Source: Roseomonas gilardii subsp. gilardii (lineage in GTDB: Bacteria > Pseudomonadota > Alphaproteobacteria > Acetobacterales > Acetobacteraceae). From it: a stretch of DNA of 64,000 nucleotides. Positions 1 to 11,123 of this stretch are shown here, in pieces. The position numbers were made by a program, and so were the translations under genes. The stretch covers positions 2,344,501-2,408,500 of the forward strand of contig NZ_CP095554.1 in NCBI RefSeq assembly GCF_023078375.1, given 5' to 3'. Numbering within the stretch: position 1 is the first letter of the stretch; each line of letters opens with the position of its first letter. Under the pieces are notes generated by a model. That model was not told the DNA's origin and did not search any database. It saw only the letters and a program-made list of their open reading frames with translations.

Positions 1-1
1 C

Positions 2-175
2 GCCCGCGAGGTCGCCGACCGCGTGGTCTTCATGCGCGACGGGGTGGTGGTGGAGGAGGGGCCGGCGCGGCAGGTGATCGACGCCCCGCGCGAGGCCGCC
101 ACGCGCACCTTCCTGTCGCATTTCCATCGCCAGGGGGGACTGCCGGAAAGCCCCTCTCCTGGCATCACGGCCTGA
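2..175 (+). CDS. ABC transporter ATP-binding protein, C-terminal end (partial)
   Basis: Only the last 57 residues are in the window; the gene begins upstream. The visible part matches the end of a polar amino-acid (GlnQ/HisP-type) importer ATPase: the segment after the H-loop reads FMRDGVVVEEGP, followed by a P-R-E-A-A-T-R-TFL stretch, which is where these ATPases carry the D/N-P-x-x-x-R-T-x-x-FL signature. It would power uptake at the inner membrane. The next gene starts 12 bases later on the same strand, so the two are probably co-transcribed, and the transporter may import the substrate or related compounds of that enzyme. The Walker motifs lie outside the window. Confidence 0.8.
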   Translation, partial: AREVADRVVFMRDGVVVEEGPARQVIDAPREAATRTFLSHFHRQGGLPESPSPGITA

Positions 176-187
176 GCAGACAGAGAC

Positions 188-1309
188 ATGATCATCGACC
201 GCATGCGGCTCTTCCTGGTGGAGAGCCCGATCAGGATGGCCCGCGCACAGGGCGTGGGTTCGGTGAAGGGCAGCGTGAAGCGCGTGCTGATCGCCCTGTC
301 CACCGCCGAGGGGCTGACCGGCTGGGGCGAGGCCGCGCCCTGGGAGGTCTTCACCGGCACGCCGGAGGGCGCCTTCTCCGCCCTCGACACCTATCTGCGC
401 GCCCATGTGGTCGGCCATCCGGCGTTGCGGCTGCGCGAGATGCTGGCGCGGATGGACCGCGCCCTGATCGGCCATACCGATGCCAAGGCGGGCGTCGAGA
501 TGGCGGTGCTGGATCTTCTGGGCCAGGCGAAGGGACTTTCGGTCGCCGACCTCCTGGGCGGCCGGGTGCGCGACACGATCCCGCTTTCCTTCTCCATCGC
601 CGATCCGGATTTCGAGGCCGACATGGCGCGGATGCGGGCCATGGTCCCGGCGGGGCACCGGCTCTTCAAGGTGAAGACGGGCGTGAAGCCGCACCACGAG
701 GACATGGCGCATCTGGAGGCGATCCGCAGTGCCTTCGGCGACGCCGTGGACCTGCGCCTCGACTACAACCAGGCGCTGGAGCCCTTCGCCGCGATGACGG
801 TGCTGCGCGACGTGGACCGCTTCCGCCCCACCTTCATCGAGCAGCCGGTGCCGCGCCGCCATCTCGACGCCATGGCCGGCTTCGCCGCCGCGCTGGACAC
901 GCCGGTGCTGGCGGATGAGAGCTGCTACGACGCGGTGGACCTGCTGGAGGTGGTACGCCGCCGCGCGGCGGACGCCATCTCGGTGAAGCTGATGAAATGC
1001 GGCGGCATGCTGAAGGCGCAGGCGATGATGGCCATCGCCGACACGGCCGGGTTGCCGGGCTATGGCGGCACGCTCTGGGAGGGCGGGATCGCGCTGGCCG
1101 CCGGGACACAACTGATCGCGGCGACGCCCGGCATCTCGCTGGGCTGCGAGTTCTACATGCCGCACCACGTCCTGACCGAGGATGTGCTGGAGGAGCGCGT
1201 GCCCAACCGCGATGGCGCCGTGGTGGTGCCGGAGGGTCCGGGCCTGGGAATCCGGGTCAGCGAGGCGTCCGTCCGCAACGGCGCGCGCATCCTGGCCGAG
1301 GCGGGCTGA
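188..1309 (+). CDS. Enolase-superfamily enzyme, muconate cycloisomerase-like
   Basis: A 373-residue protein with both enolase-superfamily domains: an alpha/beta capping domain (about 1-125) and a TIM-barrel (about 130-365). Visible active-site residues fit the muconate-lactonizing subgroup: the K-x-K base pair at K161/K163 (FKVKTG), metal ligands D192 (DYNQ), E218 (FIEQP) and D243 (ADES), and the second base lysine at K267 (SVKLMKCGG). Such enzymes cycloisomerise muconate, or epimerise dipeptides or N-succinyl amino acids; sequence alone does not settle the substrate. The location just behind an amino-acid-type ABC ATPase gene makes a dipeptide or amino-acid derivative as plausible as cis,cis-muconate. 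No catechol pathway genes are visible here. Confidence 0.8.
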   Translation: MIIDRMRLFLVESPIRMARAQGVGSVKGSVKRVLIALSTAEGLTGWGEAAPWEVFTGTPEGAFSALDTYLRAHVVGHPALRLREMLARMDRALIGHTDAKAGVEMAVLDLLGQAKGLSVADLLGGRVRDTIPLSFSIADPDFEADMARMRAMVPAGHRLFKVKTGVKPHHEDMAHLEAIRSAFGDAVDLRLDYNQALEPFAAMTVLRDVDRFRPTFIEQPVPRRHLDAMAGFAAALDTPVLADESCYDAVDLLEVVRRRAADAISVKLMKCGGMLKAQAMMAIADTAGLPGYGGTLWEGGIALAAGTQLIAATPGISLGCEFYMPHHVLTEDVLEERVPNRDGAVVVPEGPGLGIRVSEASVRNGARILAEAG

Positions 1310-1550
1310 GAGGGGGGCTGCCGCAGGTCCGTCCCGTCGGCCGGTGCGGCGGGGTGCGGTCCTGTGCCACCATGGGCGGCGACGGGCGATTCCGTTGCCA
1401 ATCCGGACCAGCGTGACCCTGCCATGATACTGCGCCGCGCCATCTTCCGCCCGCGCCGCCCGGGACGGCCCAGCCCGCCCGGCGGGTGCGGCCGCGGAAG
1501 GAGGGCGGCCCTGCCTCGCCCAGCCCTCGCCGGCCCCGGCGGAGCCGCCA

Positions 1551-3224
1551 TTGCCTGATCGCAGCCCGGGGGATGCCGGTATCGTCCTGATCCTCGCTCC
1601 GAACGAGCGGGACGGGCTCGGCCTGTCCCGCCTCCTGGACAGCGAGGGGATCGGGAACCAGCGCGTCGAATCCCTGCCGGCCCTGGCCGGGGCCATCGGC
1701 GAGGCCACCGGGCTGGTGCTGGTCACGGACGAGCTGCTGTTCCACGCCGATCTCGGGCCGCTGACCGAACGCCTCTCGCGCCAGCCGCCCTGGTCGGACC
1801 TGCCCTTCATCGTGCTGAGCCAGATGGGCACGCTGGCGCGGCGCCAGTTGGACGAGATCCGGCTGGCGGACAGGCTCGGCAATGTCCTCTTCATCGAGCG
1901 GCCGCTGAATGCCATCACCCTGGTCAGCGCGGTGAAGACCTCGCTGCGCGCCCGTTCCTGGCAGCGCCGCCTGCGTGGCCACATGGAGGCGGAGGCCGCC
2001 GAGGCGGAGCGCATGGCGGAGCTGCTGGAGGAACGCGTGCGCCAGCGCACCGCCGCGCTGGAGGCCGCCGAGGCCGAGCGCCGCCGCATCGCCGCCGCCC
2101 TGGCCCAGTCGCAGAAGATGGAGGCGGTCGGCCAGCTCACCGGCGGCATCGCGCATGACTTCAACAACATGCTGACGGGCGTGCTCGGCAGCCTCGACCT
2201 GATGCAGGCGCGGCTGGCGAAGGGCCGCTTCTCGGAGCTGGAACGTTTCCTCGGCCTGGCGCGCACCGGGGCGGAGCGCGCCGCCGCGCTGACCCAGCGC
2301 CTGCTGGCCTTCTCCCGCCGTCAGGTCCTGACGCCGCAGCCGGTGGAGCTGCAGCGGCTGGTGGCCGGGATGGAGGAGCTGATCCGCTCCACGATCGGGC
2401 CGGAGATCACCATCGAGGTCACCGCGCCCGCGGAATCCTGGCCCGTGCTCTGCGATCCGCACCAGATGGAGAGTGCGCTGCTGAACCTCTGCATCAATGC
2501 GCGCGACGCCATGCCGGGTGGCGGCCGGCTGGGCATCGCTGTGGACAACCTTCCGGGCAGCGACGAAGCCGGGGGCGACCAGGTGATGCTGTCGGTGCGC
2601 GACACCGGCAGCGGTATGACGCCGGAGGTGATGCGGCGTGCCTTCGACCCCTTCTTCACCACCAAGCCGATCGGGCAGGGCACGGGGCTGGGCCTGTCGA
2701 TGATCTATGGCTTCGTGCAGCAGTCCGGCGGTCATGTCACCATCGACAGCGCGCCGGGCCAGGGCACCACCCTGCGCCTCCTCTTCCCCCGGCACAGGGG
2801 CGACATACCGGCGGCAGCCGAGGCCGGAAGGCCGGGAGCCACCGATGCCGGGCCGGGCGGTACCGTGCTGGTGGTCGATGACGAACCATCGCTGCGCCTG
2901 CTGGCGGCGGAGGTGCTGCGCGAACGGGGCTATGGCGTGCTGGACGCGGCGGATGCGGCCTCGGCCCTGGAGATCCTGCGCAGCGGCGTGGCGATCGACC
3001 TGCTCGTCACCGATATCGGCATGCCGGGCGGGATGAACGGGCGCGATCTGGCCCTGGCGGCCCGCGAGCTGCGCGGCAGGCTGCGGGTGCTCTTCATCAC
3101 GGGCTATCCCGAGGCGGCGCTGGAGGGCGTGGCCCTTTCCGATATGGACACGCAGCTCCTGACCAAGCCCTTCACGATGGAACTGCTGGCCGAACGCATC
3201 CGGCACATGATGGCGAAGGAATGA
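1551..3224 (+). CDS. Hybrid histidine kinase with N-terminal receiver-like and C-terminal receiver domains
   Basis: 557 residues, no membrane segment, so a soluble sensor kinase. An N-terminal receiver-like domain (about 8-130) is followed by a coiled coil (about 140-190). The HisKA domain has phospho-acceptor H202 in GGIAHDFNN, and the HATPase domain shows the N box (NLCINARDAM), G1 (DTGSGM) and G2 (GTGLGLS). A C-terminal receiver has acid pocket D443/D444, phospho-acceptor D488 and K539. The start is a TTG, supported by GGAG six bases upstream (1541-1544). The architecture suits a kinase that passes phosphate to its own receiver, or removes it from a partner. No output domain or partner regulator lies next to it, and the stimulus is unknown. 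Confidence 0.85.
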   Translation: MPDRSPGDAGIVLILAPNERDGLGLSRLLDSEGIGNQRVESLPALAGAIGEATGLVLVTDELLFHADLGPLTERLSRQPPWSDLPFIVLSQMGTLARRQLDEIRLADRLGNVLFIERPLNAITLVSAVKTSLRARSWQRRLRGHMEAEAAEAERMAELLEERVRQRTAALEAAEAERRRIAAALAQSQKMEAVGQLTGGIAHDFNNMLTGVLGSLDLMQARLAKGRFSELERFLGLARTGAERAAALTQRLLAFSRRQVLTPQPVELQRLVAGMEELIRSTIGPEITIEVTAPAESWPVLCDPHQMESALLNLCINARDAMPGGGRLGIAVDNLPGSDEAGGDQVMLSVRDTGSGMTPEVMRRAFDPFFTTKPIGQGTGLGLSMIYGFVQQSGGHVTIDSAPGQGTTLRLLFPRHRGDIPAAAEAGRPGATDAGPGGTVLVVDDEPSLRLLAAEVLRERGYGVLDAADAASALEILRSGVAIDLLVTDIGMPGGMNGRDLALAARELRGRLRVLFITGYPEAALEGVALSDMDTQLLTKPFTMELLAERIRHMMAKE

Positions 3225-3234
3225 CCGCGGCGCC

Positions 3235-4044
3235 TCAGGCGGTGATCTCGGTCGCACGGTTCAGTGCCAGCGTTTCCCAGCCCTGGCCGTTCCAGGCCCG
3301 TGGCTCGCAGGCAATGCCCACGGAGCCAACCCCGGGACCTATGGTGAGGCGGTTATAGGTGTTCACCTCGTTGCGCAGCCTGAGGGAGGTGGCGGAGCCG
3401 GCGCTGACGATCTGCAGGCCGCCCCCTTCCTCCACGATGTTCTCGTATTGCGAGGTGTAGGTGCGGTGCAGGTGCCCGCTGAGAACCAGCCGCACCCCCG
3501 CCTGGGACAGGATGGCCAGTGCCTTGCGCGCCCGCCCGGCCAGCACCGTGTCCGGCGCCCAGGGCGGGGCCAGGAAGGGATGGTGCGCCACGATGATCCG
3601 CACCGCCCCGGCGGGCAGGGCGCGGAGGCGTTCCAGCAGCCGCGACAGCCCCCCCAGATGCACCGTGCCATCGGCCCAGTTCATCCGCAGGCCGCCCCGG
3701 CTGACGGTGTTCAGCCCCAGCACCGCGATCTCCTGGTCCACCCAGGCGGGCTCGATGTCCTCGTGGATGAAGCGGCGCCAGCGGGCATAGGGGTTGGTGA
3801 AGCGTTCCCAGGGGTCGTAATAGGGAATGTCGTGGTTGCCCGGCACGGCGATCCAGGGCGCCTTCAGCGCGTGCAGGAACTCCGCCGCCGCGGCGTATTC
3901 GCGGCGCCGGGCGCGCATGGTGAGATCGCCCGAGACCGCCACCAGATCCGCCGGCGCGGCATTCAGCTCGTCCAGCAGCCCGGCCACCACCGCCTCGTCC
4001 ACCCGGCCGAAATGCAGGTCGGAGATATGGTCGATCCGCCTCAT
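3235..4044 (-). CDS. Metallophosphoesterase (calcineurin-like, cyclic-nucleotide phosphodiesterase type)
   Basis: 269 residues with the full set of calcineurin-like metal motifs in order: D-L-H (SDLHFG) near the N-terminus, G-D (VSGDLT), G-N-H-D (PGNHDIPYY), an isolated histidine in VAHHPF and G-H-L-H (SGHLHR). This two-metal centre hydrolyses phosphate mono- or diesters; CpdA-like cAMP phosphodiesterases share the layout, but the substrate cannot be read from sequence. The start ATG overlaps the stop of the upstream lipid-kinase gene (ATGA, 4041-4044), so the two are translationally coupled. An open frame runs further upstream, but it lies within the kinase gene and is low-complexity Pro/Arg/Gly, so I took the ATG at the overlap. 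Confidence 0.85.
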   Translation of the reverse strand: MRRIDHISDLHFGRVDEAVVAGLLDELNAAPADLVAVSGDLTMRARRREYAAAAEFLHALKAPWIAVPGNHDIPYYDPWERFTNPYARWRRFIHEDIEPAWVDQEIAVLGLNTVSRGGLRMNWADGTVHLGGLSRLLERLRALPAGAVRIIVAHHPFLAPPWAPDTVLAGRARKALAILSQAGVRLVLSGHLHRTYTSQYENIVEEGGGLQIVSAGSATSLRLRNEVNTYNRLTIGPGVGSVGIACEPRAWNGQGWETLALNRATEITA

Positions 4045-5009
4045 GCCGGCTGGGGTTCGCTCTGCGCCGTCACCTCCGCCTCCGCCACGGGGGCGAGGGA
4101 GAGCACGCGCAGGGCCCGGGGGTGGATGCGGAACCGCAGGGGCGTCGGCAGGATCTGGATCTCCCCATCGGTGGCGACGCGCAGGCTGACGCGGCGCGAT
4201 TCGATGGTCAGGGCGGGGGTGAGGAAGTGGTCCACCTCCTCCGTGCGCCGCCACAGGCCGAGGCCCATGGCCACCAGCATCACCAGCGACCAGAACAGGC
4301 CGAAGCGTTTCGGGCGGTGCACGGCCAGGACCCCGGTGTCGAGCCGGGGGCGATGGAAGAAGCTGCCCAGCGCCTCCTCATAGGGATTGTTGACCACGGA
4401 CAGCGCCCGGGCCCGGACGTGCCGGCGGACCGGCGGCGCGCCCGGCTGTTCGGACCAGGCGAGGTTCAGGCTCAGGGGCGGGCGGCCAAAGGCCCGCAGG
4501 GTCCCGAGGATGGTGCGCATCCGCGCGGCGATGCCGGGGATGCGCCGGTTCGCCTGCCGCAGCCGCGCGAAGCGGTTCGGCAGGCCCAGCACGGCCTGGC
4601 AGGTGAAGACCTCGCCATTCACCTCGCCGATATCGATCCGCCGTGTTTCCGCGCCGGCGAGGGCCATGGCGGCCTCCAGCGGATCGAGTGGCATGCCGAG
4701 GTCGCGGGCGAGGATGTTGAGCGTGCCGAGCGGCAGGATACCCAGGGCGATCCCGGTGCCGGCCAGCCTGCCTGCGGCGCCCCGCACCGTGCCGTCACCG
4801 CCGCCGACGATCACCAGCGGTGCCGGCAGGCTGCGCGCGGCCGCGACGGCGGCCTCGATACGGCCCTCCATGTCGGGGGCGGCATCCTCGGCGATGATAT
4901 GGAGGTCGAAGCCGGACTCGCGCAGGGCGTCTTCGATCTGTCCGGGCAGTTCCGGCCGGCCGTCGAGCGTTCCGGCACGGTTGTTCATCACGAGTACGGC
5001 GCGCGTCAT
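4041..5009 (-). CDS. Diacylglycerol/sphingosine kinase-family lipid kinase (YegS-like)
   Basis: 322 residues, cytosolic. It starts with the MNNRAG motif of the DAGK catalytic domain and carries the nucleotide-binding GGGDGT motif about 80 residues in, followed by LPLGTLN, the family's conserved G-T-x-N segment. The C-terminal half is the beta-sandwich with an ATDGE motif typical of the family. These enzymes phosphorylate lipids such as diacylglycerol or phosphatidylglycerol; the substrate here is unknown. I chose the ATG at 5009 because the core begins there and an upstream extension (to 5081) is low complexity. It is coupled to the phosphoesterase gene behind it, which suggests a paired phosphorylation/dephosphorylation function, although that is only inference. 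Confidence 0.85.
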   Translation of the reverse strand: MTRAVLVMNNRAGTLDGRPELPGQIEDALRESGFDLHIIAEDAAPDMEGRIEAAVAAARSLPAPLVIVGGGDGTVRGAAGRLAGTGIALGILPLGTLNILARDLGMPLDPLEAAMALAGAETRRIDIGEVNGEVFTCQAVLGLPNRFARLRQANRRIPGIAARMRTILGTLRAFGRPPLSLNLAWSEQPGAPPVRRHVRARALSVVNNPYEEALGSFFHRPRLDTGVLAVHRPKRFGLFWSLVMLVAMGLGLWRRTEEVDHFLTPALTIESRRVSLRVATDGEIQILPTPLRFRIHPRALRVLSLAPVAEAEVTAQSEPQPA

Positions 5010-5128
5010 CCCGGTCCCCCTGCCTGTCCCAGCGCGGGCAGCCGGGGCGGCAACGCGGCCCCGGGCAGGATGGTTGCCCATCCCGCCCGTAAGCGGCCGG
5101 GGGGAATGGCCCCCCGGCGGAAGCGCGA

Positions 5129-7834
<2,706 letters not shown>

Positions 7835-7939
7835 GGCGCGTAAAACCCCTGCCTGACGTTGGTGACGTTTAACCGGCTTGAAGCATGGCGGCCGGTGCGG
7901 GTCCAGGGGGACCACGGAAGCAGTCATAAGGTGGGGGCC

Positions 7940-8530
7940 GTGCTGACGGCGGAAAAGCTGCATTTGCGCCGCGGGGGCCATGACGTGGTCGCGGATTTGG
8001 ACTTCACTGTGAGTCCTGGCGAAGCGATAGTAATTCTCGGTCGCAACGGTGCCGGCAAGTCCTCGCTTCTTCGCGCCCTGGCCGGGCTGCTGCGCCCCGC
8101 CGGGGGGCGGGTGGCCTGGGACGGCGCCGACATCGCCGCCCACCCCGCCGCCCATGCCCGGCGCCTGCGCTGGGTCGGGCATCTCGATGCCGCCAAGCCT
8201 TCCCTCACCGTGCGGGAGAACCTGGAATTCCTGGCGCGCCTCCTCGGCGGGTCGGTGCAGGCGGCGCTGGACGCCCTGGCGCTGAACGCCATCGCCGAGC
8301 AGCCGGCCCGTGCCCTGTCCTCCGGCCAGAAGCGCCGCCTCGCCCTGGCGCGGCTGGCGCTCTCGCCCGTTCCGCTCTGGCTGCTGGACGAGCCGACGGT
8401 GGGGCTGGACACGGCCTCCGTCGCGCGGCTCGGCCCGCTGCTGGCGCGGCACAGGGCGGGCGGCGGCATGGTGCTGGCCGCGACGCATCTGCCGCTGCCC
8501 CTGCCGGACATGCGGGAGATCACGCTGTGA
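7940..8530 (+). CDS. ccmA: Heme exporter ATP-binding protein CcmA
   Basis: 196 residues, the usual length of CcmA. It is the ATPase of the CcmABCD complex that releases heme-loaded CcmE during cytochrome c maturation at the inner membrane. Walker A is GRNGAGKSS, the ABC signature is LSSGQKRR and Walker B is LWLLDEP followed by the D-loop GLD. I chose the GTG at 7940 because an AAGGTGG-like ribosome site sits six bases upstream; GTG 7931 and a TTG at 7859 are possible but would add residues not expected before the first beta strand ([11 protein letters not shown]). ccmB follows 28 bases downstream. Confidence 0.93.
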   Translation: MLTAEKLHLRRGGHDVVADLDFTVSPGEAIVILGRNGAGKSSLLRALAGLLRPAGGRVAWDGADIAAHPAAHARRLRWVGHLDAAKPSLTVRENLEFLARLLGGSVQAALDALALNAIAEQPARALSSGQKRRLALARLALSPVPLWLLDEPTVGLDTASVARLGPLLARHRAGGGMVLAATHLPLPLPDMREITL

Positions 8531-8558
8531 GGCGCCGCGCGGATGCGGGAGAAAGGCT

Positions 8559-9218
8559 GTGAAGCCCTGGCTCGCCGTGCTGTCGCGGGAACTGCGCCTC
8601 GCGGTTCGCCACCCAGGCGATGCACTGGCCGCAATGCTGTTCTTCCTCGTGGTCTGCTCTCTCTTTCCCTTCGGCGTGGGCCCAAGTCCGGAGGCTCTGG
8701 CGCGCCTCGCGCCCGGCGCGCTGGTGGCGGCCGGGCTGCTGGCCGCCCTGCTGCCGCTGGACCGGCTCTTCGGCGCGGAGGCGGAGGATGGGTCGCTCGA
8801 CCTGCTGCTCCTGTCCGGCCTTTCGCCGGCCGCCCTGGCCCTGGCCAAGGCCGCCGGCCACTGGCTGACCACGGGCCTGCCACTGGTGATGGCGGTGCCG
8901 CTGGCCGGCGCCATGCTGAACCTCGACCCCGCGGCCTGGCCCACCGCCTGTGCCGCCCTGGCCCTGGCCGGCGTGGTGCTGTCGCTGCTCGGCACCCTCG
9001 GCGCGGCGCTGACGCTGGGCGCGCGGCGCGGCGCGGCCCTGCTGCCCGTGCTGGTGCTGCCCCTGTCCGTGCCGGTGGCCATCTTTGCCGCCGCCGCCAT
9101 CGAGGCCACCACCGCCGGCCTGTCGCCACGCCCTTATCTGCTGCTCCTGGCCGCCCTCGCGGCGCTGGCGGCGCCGCTGGCACCGCTGGCGGCCGGCGCC
9201 GCCCTGCGGAGCGACTGA
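8559..9218 (+). CDS. ccmB: Heme exporter permease CcmB
   Basis: 219 residues, dominated by about six hydrophobic segments, matching CcmB, the integral membrane partner of CcmA. The N-terminal [12 protein letters not shown] followed by a first helix with FPFGVG is characteristic of the family, as is the R-L-F[12 protein letters not shown] stretch after the second helix. The GTG start is chosen because GGGAGAAAGG lies just upstream. Together with ccmA it forms an operon; ccmC and the rest of the maturation genes are not in the window, so they must lie elsewhere on the chromosome. Confidence 0.93.
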   Translation: MKPWLAVLSRELRLAVRHPGDALAAMLFFLVVCSLFPFGVGPSPEALARLAPGALVAAGLLAALLPLDRLFGAEAEDGSLDLLLLSGLSPAALALAKAAGHWLTTGLPLVMAVPLAGAMLNLDPAAWPTACAALALAGVVLSLLGTLGAALTLGARRGAALLPVLVLPLSVPVAIFAAAAIEATTAGLSPRPYLLLLAALAALAAPLAPLAAGAALRSD

Positions 9219-9319
9219 GGCCGGCCACGCCGCACAGGGGTGCCACAGGTGGGGCGCATGAGTCCCTTGAATCCCGTCGCCAGCCGGTTCATTCGGAAGG
9301 CCAAGGAGAAACCACGGTC

Positions 9320-9736
9320 ATGCCGACCTTCAAGGGCAAGCCGCCCGGCGCCGGCGCCGGCGAGATTTCCCGGCGCACCGCCGCCCTGCGCCCATCGATC
9401 GCCTTGGAGCCGAAGCAGCGGGACAAGGCGCGCCAGTTGCGCCGCCAGGGCCATGAGCCCGAACAGATCGCCAAGGCGCTGAACGTGCCGCTGGAGGAGG
9501 TCGAGAAGGCGCTGGTGCAGATGCGCATGCCGCGCCCCGAGACCACGCGGGGCACGCTGAACGTCACGCTGGACGCGCACCGCCTGGTGATGAAGGAGCG
9601 CAAGGGCGACGAGCCCGTCTGGGTCACCATGGACCGGCTGCTGGGTGAGCTGCTGCGCCTGCGGGCGGAGCGGGACCGGCCGAAGCGGCTGAAGGAAAGC
9701 CAGGCCGCACTGCCGCTGTTCAGCAACGAGGCGTGA
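9320..9736 (+). CDS. Small basic protein with HTH-like segment
   Basis: 138 residues, unrecognised. A stretch at about 34-66 (KARQLRRQGHEPEQIAKAL, then NVPLEEVEKAL) has the spacing of a homeodomain-like helix-turn-helix, as in resolvases and small DNA-binding proteins. The rest is basic with a leucine/arginine-rich C-terminal helix (about 105-130). The ATG at 9320 has AAGGAG upstream. The stop overlaps a possible GTG start of the next gene, so the two may be translated together. A DNA-binding role is inference from the helix pattern only. Confidence 0.6.
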   Translation: MPTFKGKPPGAGAGEISRRTAALRPSIALEPKQRDKARQLRRQGHEPEQIAKALNVPLEEVEKALVQMRMPRPETTRGTLNVTLDAHRLVMKERKGDEPVWVTMDRLLGELLRLRAERDRPKRLKESQAALPLFSNEA

Positions 9737-10887
9737 CGGCACCGACCATGGCACGGGGCGGGGCGATGGCGGCCCCGGCTCGGAAGCCCCGGCTTGCCAT
9801 GGCCGGGCTGGCCCTGCTGCTCCTGTCGGCGGGCGCCGGGGCGGCGGAACCGCTGCGGACGCCCTTCGCGCCCTTGCCGCCCGCGACAGGGCCGGCGGCG
9901 GACTGCCCCGCGCCCCCGGAGGCGATGCGTAACATCGAGGGCGTGTCCTTCTACGCCGACCCGGCCTTCTCCCGCCCCGATCCGGAGCGGCTGGCCGCCG
10001 ATGCCGCCGTGCAGAAGCGGCTGGATGTCTGGCTGGACGCGGTGCAGGCCGCCGTGGAACGCGCCCGGGGCGGGGAGGCGGGGGCTGCCGCCTGCGCCCT
10101 GTCCCTGCTCGACGACTGGGCCAAGTCCGGCGCCATGCTGGGGGCGGTGAACCAGCAGGGTGCCTATCACCGCGTCTGGGCCCTGGCCGGGGCCGGGCTC
10201 GCCTTCCTGCAGATCCGTGACACGGCGGGGCTGGAGCCGGTTTCGGTCGGCCGCGTCGGCCGCTGGATGCGGGAGGTCGCGACGGCCATCCAGCCGCGCT
10301 ACGACCGGGAATCGCGGGCGCTGATCAGCGATGTGCGCAACAACCACGCTGCCTGGGCGGGGCTGGCCGTGGCGGCGGCCGGCATCGCCAGCGACAGCCG
10401 GGCGCATTTCGACTGGGGCCTGGCGCGGCTGCACGCGCAGCTCGCCCAGGTGACGGGGGAGGGGGCGCTGCCGCAGGAACTCGCCCGCGGCGCCCTGGCC
10501 CTGCACTACCACCTCTTCGCCCTGGAGCCGATCGCGGCGCTGGAACGCCTCGCCGCCGCCAATGGCGTGGTCCTGCCGCCCGGGGATCAGGTGGCGCTGG
10601 AGCGCCTGACCGGTTTCGTCCTGGCCGCGACGCAGGACCCGTCGCGGATCGAGGCCCTGGCCGGCGTGGCGCAGTCCGATCCCTGGCTGCACGGGAAGCC
10701 GCCGCTTTCCGACGGCGCGGGCCTGGAGATCCGTGCCCAGGCGCGGCCCGACCCAGCCCTGGACGCGGCGCTCGCGCCGTTCCGGCCCTATCGCGCCCGA
10801 TGGCTCGGGGGGATGGTCACGGGGCGGTGGATGCCTGTTCCTCCCGTGCGGGAGGGAGGACCCGTCGCGGCCCCGGGAAGGCGATAG
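9733..10887 (+). CDS. Exported alginate-lyase-like protein (PL5 family type)
   Basis: 384 residues from the GTG that overlaps the preceding stop codon (GTGA); ATG 9748 or 9766 would also keep the signal peptide. A basic N-terminus, the hydrophobic run LAMAGLALLLLSAG and a cleavable AxA site near residue 38 predict export. The body is alpha-helical, and the segment VRNNHAAWAG (NNH at 203-205) matches the N-N-H substrate-binding motif of the (alpha/alpha)6-toroid polysaccharide lyase family 5 (AlgL), which cleaves mannuronate-rich polymers by beta-elimination in the periplasm. No alginate synthesis genes are nearby, so it may act on another uronic-acid polymer or be a degradative enzyme. Confidence 0.75.
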   Translation: MTAPTMARGGAMAAPARKPRLAMAGLALLLLSAGAGAAEPLRTPFAPLPPATGPAADCPAPPEAMRNIEGVSFYADPAFSRPDPERLAADAAVQKRLDVWLDAVQAAVERARGGEAGAAACALSLLDDWAKSGAMLGAVNQQGAYHRVWALAGAGLAFLQIRDTAGLEPVSVGRVGRWMREVATAIQPRYDRESRALISDVRNNHAAWAGLAVAAAGIASDSRAHFDWGLARLHAQLAQVTGEGALPQELARGALALHYHLFALEPIAALERLAAANGVVLPPGDQVALERLTGFVLAATQDPSRIEALAGVAQSDPWLHGKPPLSDGAGLEIRAQARPDPALDAALAPFRPYRARWLGGMVTGRWMPVPPVREGGPVAAPGRR

Positions 10888-11045
10888 ACCCTGATTCGCG
10901 CTCATGGAAGCGCGGATCAGGATCTACCCCTTTGTTTGAGAGCATGATTCACCGCTTCGGCGATACCGCCTGCGCGGATCGTGCTCCAGGGCAGCGCTCT
11001 CCCTGTCCGGCGACCTGCACATGTTGCCAAAAGGACATGCACTGA

Positions 11046-11100
11046 AACATTCCGCATCATGCGTATTGAGATTGAGAATTCTTCTGAATAAGAACCCGGC
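11046..11100 (+). promoter_or_regulatory. AT-rich control region of the siderophore receptor gene
   Basis: The 236-bp stretch between 10888 and 11123 has no gene. Its second half is clearly AT-richer than the surroundings and contains an 8-bp perfect dyad, AGAATTCT (11075-11082), within TTGAGAATTCTTCTGAA. That resembles the iron-responsive operators of alphaproteobacteria (Irr/ICE-type TTAGAA-n-TTCTAA elements, or a degenerate Fur box). The position directly before a TonB-dependent receptor gene suggests iron control. Which regulator binds is not shown by sequence. Confidence 0.4.
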
Positions 11101-11123
11101 AGAAAATCCGCCGGAGACTGGAA

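Noticed and set aside
7835-9112. A 1.3-kb in-frame upstream extension of aconitase on the minus strand
   Set aside because: It lies antisense to ccmA and ccmB, which have clear motifs, and its translation is low-complexity Arg/Ala/Pro. It is an effect of high GC content.
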